Shown here piece by piece: positions 6,977 to 15,440 of a DNA stretch of 64,000 nucleotides. Within the stretch, counting starts at the first letter, position 1. Every line of letters starts with the position of its first letter. This DNA is from Kitasatospora sp. Root107. GTDB taxonomy: Bacteria; Actinomycetota; Actinomycetes; Streptomycetales; Streptomycetaceae. Under the pieces are notes generated by a model, which made no database searches, was not told the origin of the DNA, and saw nothing but the letters and a program-made list of their open reading frames with translations. Made by a program: the position numbers and the translations under genes. The stretch is from NCBI RefSeq assembly GCF_001424875.1, contig NZ_LMCT01000045.1:186108-250107 (forward strand), written 5' to 3'.

Positions 6977-9616
6977 TCAGATGCGGTCCCCGTAGTAGGC
7001 CTGCCGCATCAGCTGCTGCATGTCGGCCAGCATCGGCATCCGGGGGTTGGCGGGCGCGCACTGGTCCTCGTAGGCGTACATCGCCTGCTGCGGCAGTGCC
7101 GTCAGGAAGGCCGTCTCGTCCACGCCCGCGTTCTTGAAGGACTGCGGGATGCCCACCTTGTCGCGCAGCTGCTCGACCGCCAGGGCCAGCGACTCGACGC
7201 CCTGCTCGGGGGTCTCGGCGGCCAGGCCGAGCATCCTGGCGATTTGCTGGAAGCGCTCCGGAGCCACGTAGCTCTGGTACTTGGGCCAGCTGGTCACCTT
7301 GGACGGGGCGGCGCCGTTGTAGCGGATCACGTGCGGCAGCAGGATCGCGTTGGTCCGGCCGTGCGCGACGTGGAAGGTGGCGCCCAGGGTGTGCGCCATC
7401 GCGTGCACCACGCCCAGGAAGGCCGAGCCGAAGGCCATGCCGGCGATCGTTCCGGCGTTGTGCATCTTCTCCCGGGCCACCGGGTTGTCCGGCCCGTTGA
7501 CGACGGCCTCCTCGAGGTTCTCGAAGATCAGCCGGATGCCCTGCAGCGCAAGACCGTCGGTGAAGTCGTTGGCGTAGACCGAGACATAGGTCTCGATGCA
7601 GTGCGTCAGCGCGTCGAAGCCGGAGTCGGCGGTGACGGCCCTCGGCAGGTCGGTGGTCAGCGCCGGGTCGCAGATCGCCACGCTCGGGGTCAGCGCGTAG
7701 TCCGCCAGCGGGTACTTCTGGCCGGTCTCCGAATCGGTGATCACCGCGAACGGGGTGACCTCCGAGCCGGTGCCCGAGGTGGTCGGGATGCAGACCAGCT
7801 TGGCCTTCTCGCCCAGGTCCGGGAAGGTGAAGGCGCGCTTGCGGATGTCGAAGAACTTCTCCTTAAGGTCCGCGAACACGGTCTCCGGGTGCTCGTACAT
7901 CAGCCACATCACCTTGGCCGCGTCCATCGGCGAACCGCCGCCGAGCGCGACGATGGTGTCCGGCTGGAAGCCGCGCATCAGCTCGGCGCCCTTCTCCACC
8001 GTGTCGATGCTCGGGTTCGGTTCCACGAAGTCGAGCACCCGGATCTCGACCGGCTCGGTGCGCCGGTTCAGGATCGACCTGACCCGCTCCAGGTGCCCGA
8101 TCTCCACCATGGTCCGGTCGGTGACGATGACCACCCTGCGGGCACCGCGCATGTCGGCCAGGTACTTGATGGAGTTGCGCTCGAAGAACACCTTCGGCGG
8201 GATCTTGAACCACTGCATGTTGGTGTTGCGCCGCCCGATCCGCTTGACGTTGACGAGGTTGAGCGCGCTGACGTTGCCGGAGACCGAGTTGGCCCCGTAC
8301 GAGCCGCAGCCGAGCGTCAGCGAGGGCATGAAGGCGTTGTAGACGTCGCCGATGCCGCCCTGCGAGCTGGGCGCGTTCCAGATGATCCGGCAGGCCTTGA
8401 CCGCGTGGCCGAACTCCTCGGCGAAGGCCGCGTCCTCGGTGTGCACGGCGGCCGAGTGGCCCAGGCCGTGGAACTCCACCATCTCGGTGGCCAGCTTGAG
8501 GCCCTGCTTGCGGGTGTCCGCCCTGAGTACCGCCAATACCGGGCAGAGCTTCTCCCGGGTCAGCGGCTCGTCCGGACCGACGAAGTCGACCTCGGCCAGG
8601 ATGATCGAGGTGTCCGCCGGGACCTCGAAGCCGGCCCCCTCGGCGATCGCCACCGCCGACTGCCCGACCACGGCCGCGTTCAGCTTGGCGCCCGCGCAGT
8701 TCCGGTCCTCGCCGACGCCGAAGACGTACTGCTCGAGCAGCGCCTTCTCGGCCTTGCTGGCCAGGTGTGCCTTGAGCTTGCGGAACTCGCCGAGCGCCGG
8801 GCCGTAGATCTCCTGATCCAGGATCACCGCCTGCTCGGAGGCGCAGATCATCCCGTTGTCGAAGGACTTGGAGACCACCACGTCGTTGACGGCGCGCTTG
8901 AGGTTCGCGCTCTTCTCGATGTACGCGGGCACGTTCCCCGCGCCGACCCCCAGCGCCGGCTTGCCGCAGCTGTACGCCGCCTTGACCATCGCGTTGCCGC
9001 CGGTGGCCAGGATGGTGGCCACGCCCGGGTGGTTCATCAGCGCCCCGGTGGCCTCCATCGAGGGTGTCTCGATCCACTGCACGCAGTACGCCGGAGCGCC
9101 GGCCGCGACCGCCGCGTCCCGGACGATCCGGGCCGCCTCGGCCGAACAGCGCTGTGCGGCGGGGTGGAAGCCGAAGACGATCGGGTTGCGGGTCTTCAGC
9201 GCGATCAGCGCCTTGAAGATGGTGGTCGAGGTCGGGTTGGTCACCGGGGTGACGCCCGCGACCACACCGACCGGCTCGGCGATCTCCACGATGCCGTCGA
9301 TGTCGTCCCGGCGGATCACGCCGACCGTCTTCATGTCGGCCATCGAGTGCGTGACGTGCTCGCAGGCGAAGATGTTCTTGACGGCCTTGTCCTCGAACAC
9401 CCCCCGCCCGGTCTCCTCGACCGCCAGCACGGCCAGCCGGGTGTGCGCCGCGAGCGCGGCCAGCGAGGCCTTCTTGACGATGTGGTCGATCTTCTCCTGG
9501 GTGAACCCGGCGTACTCCTGCAGGGCCTTCTGTCCGTTGCCGACCAGGATGTCCACCGCTGTGGCGGCGTCGGACGGGGCCGGAGTCCCGGGTGCTGCGG
9601 CTTGCTGGCGGGTCAT
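6977..9616 (-). CDS. adhE: Bifunctional acetaldehyde-CoA/alcohol dehydrogenase
   Basis: 879-residue AdhE, close to the usual ~890. The N-terminal aldehyde dehydrogenase domain reduces acetyl-CoA to acetaldehyde. It has GVGAGNVPAYI and the active-site Cys in DNGMICASEQAVI. The C-terminal iron-type alcohol dehydrogenase reduces acetaldehyde to ethanol. It has the NAD motif GGGSPMDAAKVMW, PTTSGTGSEVTPFAVITD, and the metal-binding His region HAMAHTLGATFHVAHG. ATG at 9614-9616 is chosen because GAGGTGAG lies eight bases upstream. In aerobic actinomycetes AdhE is expected to regenerate NAD under oxygen limitation. A DosR-like sequence lies further upstream. The gene is monocistronic apart from the mdcG-like remnant behind it. 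Confidence 0.95.
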   Translation of the reverse strand: MTRQQAAAPGTPAPSDAATAVDILVGNGQKALQEYAGFTQEKIDHIVKKASLAALAAHTRLAVLAVEETGRGVFEDKAVKNIFACEHVTHSMADMKTVGVIRRDDIDGIVEIAEPVGVVAGVTPVTNPTSTTIFKALIALKTRNPIVFGFHPAAQRCSAEAARIVRDAAVAAGAPAYCVQWIETPSMEATGALMNHPGVATILATGGNAMVKAAYSCGKPALGVGAGNVPAYIEKSANLKRAVNDVVVSKSFDNGMICASEQAVILDQEIYGPALGEFRKLKAHLASKAEKALLEQYVFGVGEDRNCAGAKLNAAVVGQSAVAIAEGAGFEVPADTSIILAEVDFVGPDEPLTREKLCPVLAVLRADTRKQGLKLATEMVEFHGLGHSAAVHTEDAAFAEEFGHAVKACRIIWNAPSSQGGIGDVYNAFMPSLTLGCGSYGANSVSGNVSALNLVNVKRIGRRNTNMQWFKIPPKVFFERNSIKYLADMRGARRVVIVTDRTMVEIGHLERVRSILNRRTEPVEIRVLDFVEPNPSIDTVEKGAELMRGFQPDTIVALGGGSPMDAAKVMWLMYEHPETVFADLKEKFFDIRKRAFTFPDLGEKAKLVCIPTTSGTGSEVTPFAVITDSETGQKYPLADYALTPSVAICDPALTTDLPRAVTADSGFDALTHCIETYVSVYANDFTDGLALQGIRLIFENLEEAVVNGPDNPVAREKMHNAGTIAGMAFGSAFLGVVHAMAHTLGATFHVAHGRTNAILLPHVIRYNGAAPSKVTSWPKYQSYVAPERFQQIARMLGLAAETPEQGVESLALAVEQLRDKVGIPQSFKNAGVDETAFLTALPQQAMYAYEDQCAPANPRMPMLADMQQLMRQAYYGDRI

Positions 9617-9650
9617 ATCGCTCACCTCGGAGAACGGAGCTGCGTGGCAA

Positions 9651-9670
9651 CTCCGGCGGCGCTGCCGGAG
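9651..9670. promoter_or_regulatory. Inverted repeat in adhE leader
   Basis: CTCCGGC and GCCGGAG form a 7-bp stem with a 6-base loop, 35 bases before the adhE start. It could fold in the mRNA leader or serve as an operator. Function unknown. Confidence 0.35.
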
Positions 9671-9737
9671 CGGCTGACAGCTCCACCCTCCGTCTGAGGC
9701 GGATGAGTCGGCTACGGCCCTACGATCGAAGTCGAGG

Positions 9738-9751
9738 GGGACCAAAGGCCC
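9738..9751. promoter_or_regulatory. DosR/DevR-like half-palindrome upstream of adhE
   Basis: GGGACCAAAGGCCC resembles the GGGAC-N-GTCCC palindromes bound by DosR/DevR-type hypoxia regulators in actinobacteria, with four of six arm pairs intact. It lies about 120 bases upstream of adhE and 150 bases upstream of the small gene at 9902. Assignment is inferred from motif likeness only. Confidence 0.3.
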
Positions 9752-9901
9752 AACGGCCGGGTGCCGTAAGGGTTGGGAGAAGTGCGGCCGTGGTCGCGCC
9801 CACTCCGCCGTCCGGGTGGCCTGCCCGCCCCGGGGTGCGGAGCGACGTGGCCGGTGAAAGATTGGTGGCAGCCCGTCATCCGACCGATCGGAGGAGGAGA
9901 C

Positions 9902-10099
9902 ATGGGCATTCTGGACAGGTTCCGGCACAAGGCCCACGAGACTGCGGACCCGGCCGAGCGGCAGCGGCTCGCCCACGACGAGGCGGCCGACGCCTTCCCC
10001 GACACCGCCGTACGCAGCGCCATGCACAAGGCGGAGCCCACCGAGGAGGACCGTCGGGCGGCCGAGGAGATGACCGCCGAGGGCGATCCCTGGGACTGA
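9902..10099 (+). CDS. Small acidic hypothetical protein
   Basis: 65 residues (MGILDRFRHK to TAEGDPWD), highly charged and rich in Glu, Asp and Ala, with no membrane segment. The ATG at 9902 has a near-perfect GGAGGAGGA site upstream, and a strong terminator follows, so it is very likely a real single gene. An in-frame upstream extension lacks a good ribosome site. The sequence looks helical and possibly disordered at its C-terminus. No family recognised. Confidence 0.75.
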   Translation: MGILDRFRHKAHETADPAERQRLAHDEAADAFPDTAVRSAMHKAEPTEEDRRAAEEMTAEGDPWD

Positions 10100-10112
10100 G
10101 TTACCGCACGAT

Positions 10113-10146
10113 GAAGGGGCGCATCCGCTGGTGGATGCGCCCCTTC
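10113..10146. terminator. Bidirectional rho-independent-type terminator
   Basis: A 14-bp perfect stem, GAAGGGGCGCATCC paired with GGATGCGCCCCTTC, with a 6-base loop. It lies between the convergent small-protein gene and the Tricorn protease gene and can end transcription from both. Confidence 0.85.
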
Positions 10147-10167
10147 GTCGTGCCCGTCGTGCCCGGC

Positions 10168-13100
10168 TCAGCGCGGCGGCAGCGGTGGGCGGCGCAGGTC
10201 GGGCCGGGGCGCGTCCGGCGGCGGGGGAGTGGCCGCCGGGTGCTCGGCCAGCAGCTCCAGCGCCAGCCGGACGGCAGCCTCCAGCTCGGTGTGCAGCGCG
10301 GCCGCCCACTCGTGCGGGCCGCGCACCACCTGTACGTCCGGCGCCACCCCGTGGTTCTCCACCGACCAGCCGATGCCGCCGGTGAACCAGGAGGCGTTCT
10401 TCGGCACCGAGATCTGGGTGCCGTCGCCCAGGGTGTGACGGCCGGTCATGCCGACCACGCCGCCCCAGGTGCGGCTGCCCACCACCGGGCCGAGGCCGAG
10501 CAGTTTGATGGCGGTGATGATCACGTCGCCGTCCGAGCTGGTGGCATGGTCGGCCAGCGCCACCACCGGGCCGCGCGGCGCGTCCTTCGGATAGCGGACC
10601 GGGTGGCGGCCGCGGCTGTGGTCCCAGGCCAGCACCCGGCGGCTGAGCTTCTCCAGCACCAGTTCGGAGACGTTGCCGCCGGCGTTCCCCCGGACGTCCA
10701 ACACCAGGGCGGGGTGGTCGAGTTCACGCCGCAGGTCGCGGTTGAACTGGGCCCAGCCGGAGCCGCCGAGATCGGGGATGTGCAGGTAGCCGCACCGGCC
10801 GTTGCTCAACTCCCGTACCAGGTGGCGCCGTCGGGCCACCCAGTCCTGGTAGCGGATCGGCCGCTCGTCGGTCAGCGGGGTGACCGCGATCCGCCGCAGA
10901 GGGCCCCCGTCGGCGGTACGGAAGGTGAGTTCGACGGTGGTGCCGCCGGTGCCCACGAGCAGTTGGGCGGGGCCGCGCAGCGGGTCGGGCGAGCGGCCGG
11001 AGACGGCCACGAGCTCGTCGCCGTCGCGCAGCCCGTAGCCTGCCAGCGGGGCGCGGGCGCGCGGGTCGGAGGACTCGCCGGGCAGGATCCGTTCGACCAG
11101 CCAACGGCCGTCCGGGGCGCGGTGGACGGTGGCGCCGAGCAGGCCGAGCGGCTGGCCGGCCGGGGCCGGGCCCTCGCTGCGCCGGGACGCGGAGACGTAG
11201 GCGTGCGAGGTGCCCAGCTCGCCGAGCAGCTCCCGGAGCAGGTCGGCGAAGTCGTCGGGGCTGGCCACCCGGTCCACCAACGGGGCGTACTGCTCGACCA
11301 GTTCGGGCCAGTCCAGACCGCACATCCCGGCGTCCCAGAACTGGTCCCGGACGATCCTGGCCGCCTCCCGGTACGCCTGGCGCCACTCCTGCGCCGGGTG
11401 CACGGTGTGCGTGATCCGGCGCAGGTCCACGGTCAACGGCTGGCTTCCGGAGGGTAGTTGGAGCAGGCGTAGGGTGCCGGAGGAGAACACCAGGACCGAG
11501 CGGCCGTCGCCGGAGACCGAGTAGCCGTCCAGCTGTTCGGCGACCGTGGTGCGGGTGCCCTGCGCCAGGTCGAAGTACTCCAGCGCCGGGCGGCCCGAGG
11601 TGTCGGCGGGGTTGGCGAAGGTCTGGCCGAGCGCGCCCGCGATCGGCCAGCGCAGCCAGAGCAGGCCGCCCCGGGCGGCGGCGGTGGCGGAGTACTTGGA
11701 GGCGATCACCGGGAACGGCACCAGCCGGGTGGACAGGCCCTGCGGGTCGACCGTCACGGTGCCGTCGCCGCCGGTCTGCTCCGGGTCCAGGCCGACCGGG
11801 GGCCGGCCCTCGGCCGGGGCGGCGAAAGGTGACGGGGTGTCGGCCGCCAGCGGCACCAGGTACGGGCGGCAGCCGAGCGGGAAGGACATGTCGCCGGTGT
11901 GCACGTCGTGCACCGGGTCGAAGCCGCGCCAGGAGAGGAAGACCAGGAAGCGGCCGTCCCGGGTGAAGACCGGGTGCTCGTCCTCGAACCGGCCGCCGGT
12001 GACGTCGATGGTCTCTGCCGGGTCGGCCACCCGGGCCAGCTGGATCGAGCGCAGCGAGCGGCCGGCCACCGGCTGGGACCAGGCCAGCCACTGCGAGTCC
12101 GGTGAGAAGGCCGCGCTGCCGACCGGGCCGTACCGGGAGCTGGCCGCCTCGGTGACGGTGCCGTCGGCGGTGGCCACCAGCAGCAGCCGGCCGTCCGAGG
12201 TGACCACCGCGAGGGTCTGGCCGTCCGGCGCGGCGGTCAGTTCGAGCACCCGGCCGAGCTGTCCGGCGGCGATCCGGCGCGGCGGGGTCTCCGAGCTGTC
12301 CCGGCTCGGGACGGGGGCCAGCTCGATCGCGTCGGCGCCCTCGGCGTCGGTGACCCAGGCGAGCTGCCCGCTGTGGCCGAGCAGCACCGGCAGCCTGGTC
12401 CGTACCCCAGGGGTGTCGGCCAGCACCCGGGCCGGGCCGTCCCGGTGGGTGAGCCAGTACAGGCTGCCGCGCACCGTGATCGCGCTGGCCCGGCCGGTGG
12501 AGTCGCAGGCCAGGTCCTTGACCTGACTGGCCGTCGGCACCTGGTACGGGCGGCGGCCTGAGCGCGAGCCGCCGAGCGGGACGTCCAGTCGGCGCGGGTG
12601 CGGGTGGTCCAGGCTGTCCAGCAGCCAGAGGTCGCCCGCGTGCTGGTAGACGATCCGGGTACCGTCGCTGGCAGCCTCGCGGGCGTAGTACGCGGCGTGG
12701 TCGGTGTGCCGGCGCAGGCCGGTGCCGTCGGGGCGGCAGGAGTAGAGGTTGCCGACGCCCTCGTGGTCGGAGAGGAAGGCGACCCTCGGGTCATGGGGTG
12801 GGCCGATGGGCATCGGGGAGGCCAGGTGGCCGGGGTGGTCGGGGAGCAGCTGGGTGGTGCCGAGCCAGAGCCGGCCGGTGGCGCCGCCCCGGTAGCGCTT
12901 CCAGGCGGCGGGTTCGTGCGGGGCGGCGGCGGTGAGCAGCACGGTGTGCCGGGCGTCCTGCTGGGCGTCGCTGATCGGACCCCAGGGCATCCGGCGGCCG
13001 GGCGAGCCGTCCGGGGGCAGCGCCCAGGCCCAGGTGTAGTGGGCGAACGGCTCGTGGTACGAGGTCAGGGCGAGCAGTTCGCCGTCCGGCAGCCAGCCGC

Positions 13101-13389
13101 GCACCCGGGTGTCCTGGCTGCCCCAGTGGGTCAGCCGGGTGGCCTGGCCGCCGTCCGAAGGGGCGGTCCACACCTCGGGGATGACGGTGAGCCAGCTGGT
13201 CCAGGCGATGGTGGCGCCGTCCGGGGAGAGCCGGGGGTCGCTGACCCGGGTGCGGTCGCAGCTCACCCGCCAGGCCCGGCCGACCGTGCCGTCCGGGGCC
13301 AGCGGGGCGGCCCAGACGTCGTCCTCGGCGGTGAAGGTGAGCAGGCCGCCGCGCAGGTGCGGGTACCTGAGATAGCCGGGCTCGGTCAC
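10168..13389 (-). CDS. Tricorn protease homologue (S41 family)
   Basis: Large cytosolic serine protease (about 1073 residues) that trims peptides released by the proteasome. N-terminal half: beta-propeller repeats beginning EPGYLRYPHL and TFTAEDDVWAAPL. A second propeller follows (SAAFSPDSQWLAWSQ, PVFTRDGRFLVFLSW). C-terminal half: helical domain, a PDZ domain and the S41 core. Catalytic residues as in Thermoplasma Tricorn are visible: His in GTSHAYV, Ser-Asp in TSSDGD, and Glu in VENHGVAPD. The GTG at 13387-13389 begins VTEPGYLR, like other actinomycete homologues. A TTG four codons earlier is also possible, since GGAGGGG sits almost on the GTG. Monocistronic. Streptomycetes keep both a 20S proteasome and Tricorn, so the role is probably peptide turnover. 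Confidence 0.93.
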   Translation of the reverse strand: MTEPGYLRYPHLRGGLLTFTAEDDVWAAPLAPDGTVGRAWRVSCDRTRVSDPRLSPDGATIAWTSWLTVIPEVWTAPSDGGQATRLTHWGSQDTRVRGWLPDGELLALTSYHEPFAHYTWAWALPPDGSPGRRMPWGPISDAQQDARHTVLLTAAAPHEPAAWKRYRGGATGRLWLGTTQLLPDHPGHLASPMPIGPPHDPRVAFLSDHEGVGNLYSCRPDGTGLRRHTDHAAYYAREAASDGTRIVYQHAGDLWLLDSLDHPHPRRLDVPLGGSRSGRRPYQVPTASQVKDLACDSTGRASAITVRGSLYWLTHRDGPARVLADTPGVRTRLPVLLGHSGQLAWVTDAEGADAIELAPVPSRDSSETPPRRIAAGQLGRVLELTAAPDGQTLAVVTSDGRLLLVATADGTVTEAASSRYGPVGSAAFSPDSQWLAWSQPVAGRSLRSIQLARVADPAETIDVTGGRFEDEHPVFTRDGRFLVFLSWRGFDPVHDVHTGDMSFPLGCRPYLVPLAADTPSPFAAPAEGRPPVGLDPEQTGGDGTVTVDPQGLSTRLVPFPVIASKYSATAAARGGLLWLRWPIAGALGQTFANPADTSGRPALEYFDLAQGTRTTVAEQLDGYSVSGDGRSVLVFSSGTLRLLQLPSGSQPLTVDLRRITHTVHPAQEWRQAYREAARIVRDQFWDAGMCGLDWPELVEQYAPLVDRVASPDDFADLLRELLGELGTSHAYVSASRRSEGPAPAGQPLGLLGATVHRAPDGRWLVERILPGESSDPRARAPLAGYGLRDGDELVAVSGRSPDPLRGPAQLLVGTGGTTVELTFRTADGGPLRRIAVTPLTDERPIRYQDWVARRRHLVRELSNGRCGYLHIPDLGGSGWAQFNRDLRRELDHPALVLDVRGNAGGNVSELVLEKLSRRVLAWDHSRGRHPVRYPKDAPRGPVVALADHATSSDGDVIITAIKLLGLGPVVGSRTWGGVVGMTGRHTLGDGTQISVPKNASWFTGGIGWSVENHGVAPDVQVVRGPHEWAAALHTELEAAVRLALELLAEHPAATPPPPDAPRPDLRRPPLPPR

Positions 13390-13491
13390 CCCTCCATGCA
13401 ACGGTCCTGCCGGGCGGGTCGCAACTCGGACGGACCGTCAGAACACCGTGCCTGACGGGTCGGGTGAGCGCGGCGTTTCGGGGCTCGGGTT

Positions 13492-13548
13492 ATTGGTTCA
13501 GACCATTGACACTCGCCTGGCGGAGCCGGTTCAGTGGTCCAGTCCAAT
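13492..13548 (+). promoter_or_regulatory. Chitinase promoter with two dre-like DasR sites
   Basis: Two near matches to the DasR responsive element (consensus about ACTGGTCTAGACCACT) flank a promoter. ATTGGTTCAGACCATT is at 13492-13507 and AGTGGTCCAGTCCAAT at 13533-13548. A TTGACA -35 box at 13506-13511 overlaps the end of the first site. DasR is the N-acetylglucosamine regulator, and paired sites of this kind are known before Streptomyces chitinase genes. Confidence 0.7.
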
Positions 13549-13624
13549 CTTTGCTCCCCACACCGAGCCTCTCCCCGAGGCGAGTTGGACGACCCCCACA
13601 CATCGAGGCAGGAGCATCCCCCAC

Positions 13625-15271
13625 ATGCGAACTCCCCGAACCACCAGAAGAGTGGTCGCCGCCGCGACCGCCTGGAGCACGGCCGCGGCCGGTGCCGTCG
13701 CCCTCAGCTTCACCCTGGCCCCGACCGCGAGCGCCGGCGAGTTCCTCGGCAACGGCGGCTTCGAGACCGGCAGCGTCTCCCCGTGGAGCTGCACCGGCGG
13801 GCTCGGCAGCGTCACCAGCCAGGCCAGGACCGGCAGTTACGCGCTGGCCGGGGCCGCCTCGGCGAGCGACTCGGCCAAGTGCAGCCAGACCGTCACGGTC
13901 AAGCCCAGCACCACGTACCAGCTGACCGGCTGGGTCAAGGGCGCGTACGTCTACCTGGGTGTGGACGGCGGCACCAGCACCTGGACCCCGGGCACCGGCG
14001 GGGCCTTCCAGAAGCTCTCCGTCAGCTTCACCACCACCGCCTCGCAGACCAGCGCCACCGTGTACACCCACGGCTGGTACGGCCAGGGCACCTACTACGC
14101 CGACGACCTCTCGCTGGACGGCCCCGGCGCGCCGAGCCCGTCGCCGAGCGGCACCGTGGTCACCGACCCGCCGTCGCCGTCCGTCTCTGCCTCCGTATCG
14201 GCCTCGCCGTCACCCTCCACCTCGCAGTCGCCGACCGCGCCGCCGAACGGCCTGCCCGCGCACGCGCTGGTCGGCTACCTGCACGCCAGCTTCGCCAACG
14301 GCGCCGGCTACACCAAGGTCGCCGACATCCCGGACTCCTGGGACGTCATCAACCTCTCGTTCGGCGAGCCGACTTCGGTGACCTCGGGCGACATCAGGTT
14401 CAACCGCTGCCCGGCCACCGAGTGCGCCGGGGTGGAGTCGGACGCCGACTTCAAGGCGGCGATCGCGGCCAAGCAGGCCAAGGGCAAGAAGGTGCTGATC
14501 TCGATCGGCGGCCAGAACGGCCAGGTTCAGCTCACCACCACGGCGGCCCGGGACACCTTCGTCAGCTCGGTCTCCGCGATCATCGACAAGTGGGGCCTGA
14601 ACGGCCTGGACATCGACTTCGAGGGCCACTCGCTGTCGCTGAACACCGGTGACACCGACTTCAAGAACCCCACCTCGCCGGTGGTGGTCAACCTGATCTC
14701 GGCGCTGAAGACGCTCAAGGCCAAGTACGGCCAGAACTTCGTGCTGACGATGGCCCCGGAGACCTTCTTCGTCCAGCTCGGCTACCAGTACTACGGCTCC
14801 GGCCCCTGGGGCGGCCAGGACCCGCGCGCGGGCGCCTACCTGCCGGTGATCTACGCGATGCGGGGCGACCTCACCCTGCTGCACGTCCAGGACTACAACT
14901 CCGGCTCGATCATGGGCCTGGACAACCAGTACCACTCGATGGGCGGCGCCGACTTCCACGTCGCGATGACCGACATGCTGCTCAAGGGCTTCCCGGTGGC
15001 GGGCAACATCGCGAACATGTTCCCCCCGCTGGCCGCCTCGCAGCTCGCCATCGGCATGCCGGCCACCGTCAACGCCGGTAACGGCTACGTCAGCCCGACC
15101 GAGGTCGACAAGGCCCTGGACTGCCTGACCAAGCTCACCAACTGCGGCACGTACGTCCCGCGCAGCGGGGCCCAGCCCAACCTGCGCGGCCTGATGACCT
15201 GGTCGATCAACTGGGACCAGTACAACGGGGTCCGGGAGTTCTCGAAGAACTTCGACAGCTACTTCGGCTGA
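13625..15271 (+). CDS. Secreted GH18 chitinase with N-terminal carbohydrate-binding module
   Basis: 548 residues. A signal peptide ends near residue 38 (LAPTASA). Next is a beta-sandwich carbohydrate-binding-like domain (GEFLGNGGFETGSVSPWSCT to GTYYADDLSLDG). A Pro/Ser/Thr linker (about 175-210) follows, then a GH18 barrel starting LVGYLHASFANG. The catalytic DxDxE motif is in GLDIDFEG, with the proton-donor Glu near residue 333. SIGGQNG and TWSINWDQYN are other GH18 hallmarks. It should hydrolyse chitin outside the cell; the architecture resembles Streptomyces ChiD-type enzymes. The ATG at 13625 follows an AGGAG-containing stretch. The upstream dre-like sites suggest control by DasR. A strong terminator follows. 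Confidence 0.95.
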   Translation: MRTPRTTRRVVAAATAWSTAAAGAVALSFTLAPTASAGEFLGNGGFETGSVSPWSCTGGLGSVTSQARTGSYALAGAASASDSAKCSQTVTVKPSTTYQLTGWVKGAYVYLGVDGGTSTWTPGTGGAFQKLSVSFTTTASQTSATVYTHGWYGQGTYYADDLSLDGPGAPSPSPSGTVVTDPPSPSVSASVSASPSPSTSQSPTAPPNGLPAHALVGYLHASFANGAGYTKVADIPDSWDVINLSFGEPTSVTSGDIRFNRCPATECAGVESDADFKAAIAAKQAKGKKVLISIGGQNGQVQLTTTAARDTFVSSVSAIIDKWGLNGLDIDFEGHSLSLNTGDTDFKNPTSPVVVNLISALKTLKAKYGQNFVLTMAPETFFVQLGYQYYGSGPWGGQDPRAGAYLPVIYAMRGDLTLLHVQDYNSGSIMGLDNQYHSMGGADFHVAMTDMLLKGFPVAGNIANMFPPLAASQLAIGMPATVNAGNGYVSPTEVDKALDCLTKLTNCGTYVPRSGAQPNLRGLMTWSINWDQYNGVREFSKNFDSYFG

Positions 15272-15281
15272 GCGACTCCGA

Positions 15282-15381
15282 GAACGAAGGAAGGCCCCCA
15301 CCGTGAGGTGGGGGCCTTCCGACCGTCTGTGCGCCGCCAGGGACTCGAACCCCGGACCCGCTGATTAAGAGTCAGCTGCCT
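15282..15381. repeat. 100-bp direct repeat, copy 1 (terminator plus tRNA-Lys 3' part)
   Basis: Identical over 100 bases to 19999-20098. It carries the GGAAGGCCCCCACC terminator hairpin and the 3' three-quarters of tRNA-Lys. Past the shared block both copies continue with GAGCTAGCGGCGC. They differ by a 10-base gap in copy 1, followed by weaker similarity (CTGACG, AACATTA). Confidence 0.95.
15289..15320. terminator. Terminator hairpin after chitinase / tRNA-Lys remnant
   Basis: 14-bp stem GGAAGGCCCCCACC / GGTGGGGGCCTTCC with a GTGA loop. It can end transcription from the chitinase gene (plus) and from the tRNA-Lys remnant (minus). Confidence 0.85.
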
Positions 15382-15394
15382 GAGCTAGCGGCGC
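15330..15394 (-). pseudogene. Truncated tRNA-Lys (CTT) copy lacking the D-loop
   Basis: 65 bases. The acceptor stem, anticodon arm with CTT, T arm and discriminator A are identical to the intact tRNA-Lys at 20047-20121. The 10 bases AGTTGGTTAG forming the D-loop and part of the D stem are missing, leaving GCTCAGGCAGCTGA. Without a D arm it should not fold as a normal bacterial tRNA. It is therefore called a pseudo-tRNA, unless another folding applies. Confidence 0.85.
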
Positions 15395-15440
15395 GTGCTG
15401 ACGAAGAGAACATTACCTGGTCAGCAGCGGAAAGCAGAAA

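Noticed and set aside
6170..9697. 1175-codon plus-strand frame opposite adhE
   Set aside because: Shadow of adhE. No ribosome site, and composition dominated by Arg, Gly, His and Asp.
9617..9900. Rex operator (TGTGA-N-TCACA) before adhE
   Set aside because: Looked for, as Rex often controls adhE, but no match is present. Only the DosR-like motif was kept.
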